Below, piece by piece: positions 63,855 through 64,000 of a DNA stretch of 64,000 bases; positions within the stretch are counted from its first letter, which is position 1; every line of letters begins with the position of its first letter. The stretch is from positions 91,889 to 155,888 of the forward strand of contig CANJLB010000002.1 of assembly GCA_947475065.1 (NCBI GenBank). The letters run 5' to 3'. The notes under the pieces were generated by a model. That model saw only the letters and a list, made by a program, of their open reading frames with translations. It had not been told where the DNA came from and made no database searches. This DNA comes from Opitutia bacterium. GTDB taxonomy: Bacteria; Verrucomicrobiota; Verrucomicrobiia; Opitutales; Opitutaceae. The position numbers were made by a program, and so were the translations under genes.

Positions 63855-64000
63855 GTGCTTGCTTGCAATGAAAAGAGATAGATGTCAAGTTAGGTGGCAT
63901 GGCACGAACCGCCCCCCGCATCACCTGTAGTCCCGACGATCAGCAAACGCTGGAACGGCTGGCGGGCAGCCGCACCGGCCCGAAGCAAGCCGTGGAACGC
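63855..64000 (+). mobile_element. IS630-family insertion sequence, left end (runs off the window)
   Basis: Begins right after a TA target and carries a 44-base non-coding end (GTGCTTGCTTGCAATGAAAA...) before the transposase start. The abrupt composition change from G+C-rich moxR and the interrupted frame support an insertion. The right end and the duplicated TA are outside the window. Confidence 0.75.
63899..64000 (+). CDS. IS630-family transposase, N-terminal part
   Basis: The visible 34 residues, MARTAPRITCSPDDQQTLER followed by LAGSRTGPKQAVER, match the characteristic beginning of IS630-family transposases (ALERWARSR-like stretch leading into the helix-turn-helix). The DDE catalytic domain is outside the window, so integrity cannot be judged. 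Confidence 0.8.
   Translation, partial: MARTAPRITCSPDDQQTLERLAGSRTGPKQAVER

Overview
The window looks like a chromosomal segment of a high-G+C Verrucomicrobiota bacterium, most likely of the Opitutaceae/Opitutales type. The reasons are the strongly G+C-rich coding sequence, two PEP-CTERM sorted surface proteins, autotransporter-associated beta-strand repeats, a Ser/Thr kinase fused to WD40-like repeats, lysine synthesis through DapL, RNase HIII, and short intergenic genes separated by degenerate repeats. This is inference from gene content; there is no 16S gene in the window.

Layout. 0-3.6 kb: mutY (cut by the left edge), rnhC, rpsT, the RNase P RNA gene and a zinc-ribbon coiled-coil protein. 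3.8-9.3 kb: gyrB and gyrA, separated by a tiny four-helix-bundle gene bracketed by inverted heptamer arrays. 9.3-10.8 kb: a PEP-CTERM beta-strand-repeat protein without a signal peptide. 10.9-17.3 kb: a minus-strand block with an FGGY kinase, a MazG-like pyrophosphatase, rlmJ, a YhcH protein, an M23 peptidase, a lipoprotein and hemW. 17.4-25.6 kb: envelope and glycan genes (surface lipoprotein, M48 peptidase, GT39, PIG-L, GT2, DegT aminotransferase). 25.8-29.3 kb: trpF, two DNA-alkylation repair genes and ffh. 29.3-33.3 kb: mostly repeat-rich intergenic DNA with a pair of membrane proteins and a second PEP-CTERM protein. 33.3-38.2 kb: the oxidative pentose phosphate genes zwf, opcA and pgl, with an SGNH hydrolase between opcA and pgl. 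39.4-40.3 kb: two small genes arranged like integron gene cassettes around an attC-like site. 41-45.4 kb: nadB, panC, dapL, ychJ. 45.6-55.8 kb: the WD40 kinase, an orphan ABC ATPase, a dicarboxylate symporter, ilvB, a YmdB-like phosphodiesterase, a truncated amidohydrolase, a methyltransferase and a pyrimidine-dimer glycosylase. 55.8-62.1 kb: a complete caa3-type cytochrome oxidase operon (ctaC-D-E-F-G) divergent from an azurin-like copper lipoprotein. 62.1-64 kb: a membrane protein followed by a moxR gene that is cut after about 43 codons by an IS630-family element running off the right edge.

How the parts work together. Most of the window is housekeeping: DNA topology, DNA repair, ribosome and protein targeting, NAD, pantothenate, lysine, tryptophan and branched-chain amino acid synthesis, NADPH supply, and aerobic respiration with copper-protein electron transfer.

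The unusual layer is the repeat biology. Several unrelated families of short degenerate tandem repeats occupy the gaps. They often begin exactly at a stop codon and often occur as inverted pairs around a gene or a short spacer. The clearest unit is array - four-helix-bundle gene - inverted array between gyrB and gyrA. Other highlights are the integron-like cassettes at 39.5-40.3 kb, an in-frame palindromic insert inside an aminotransferase gene, and RGG-rich low-complexity inserts in three unrelated proteins.
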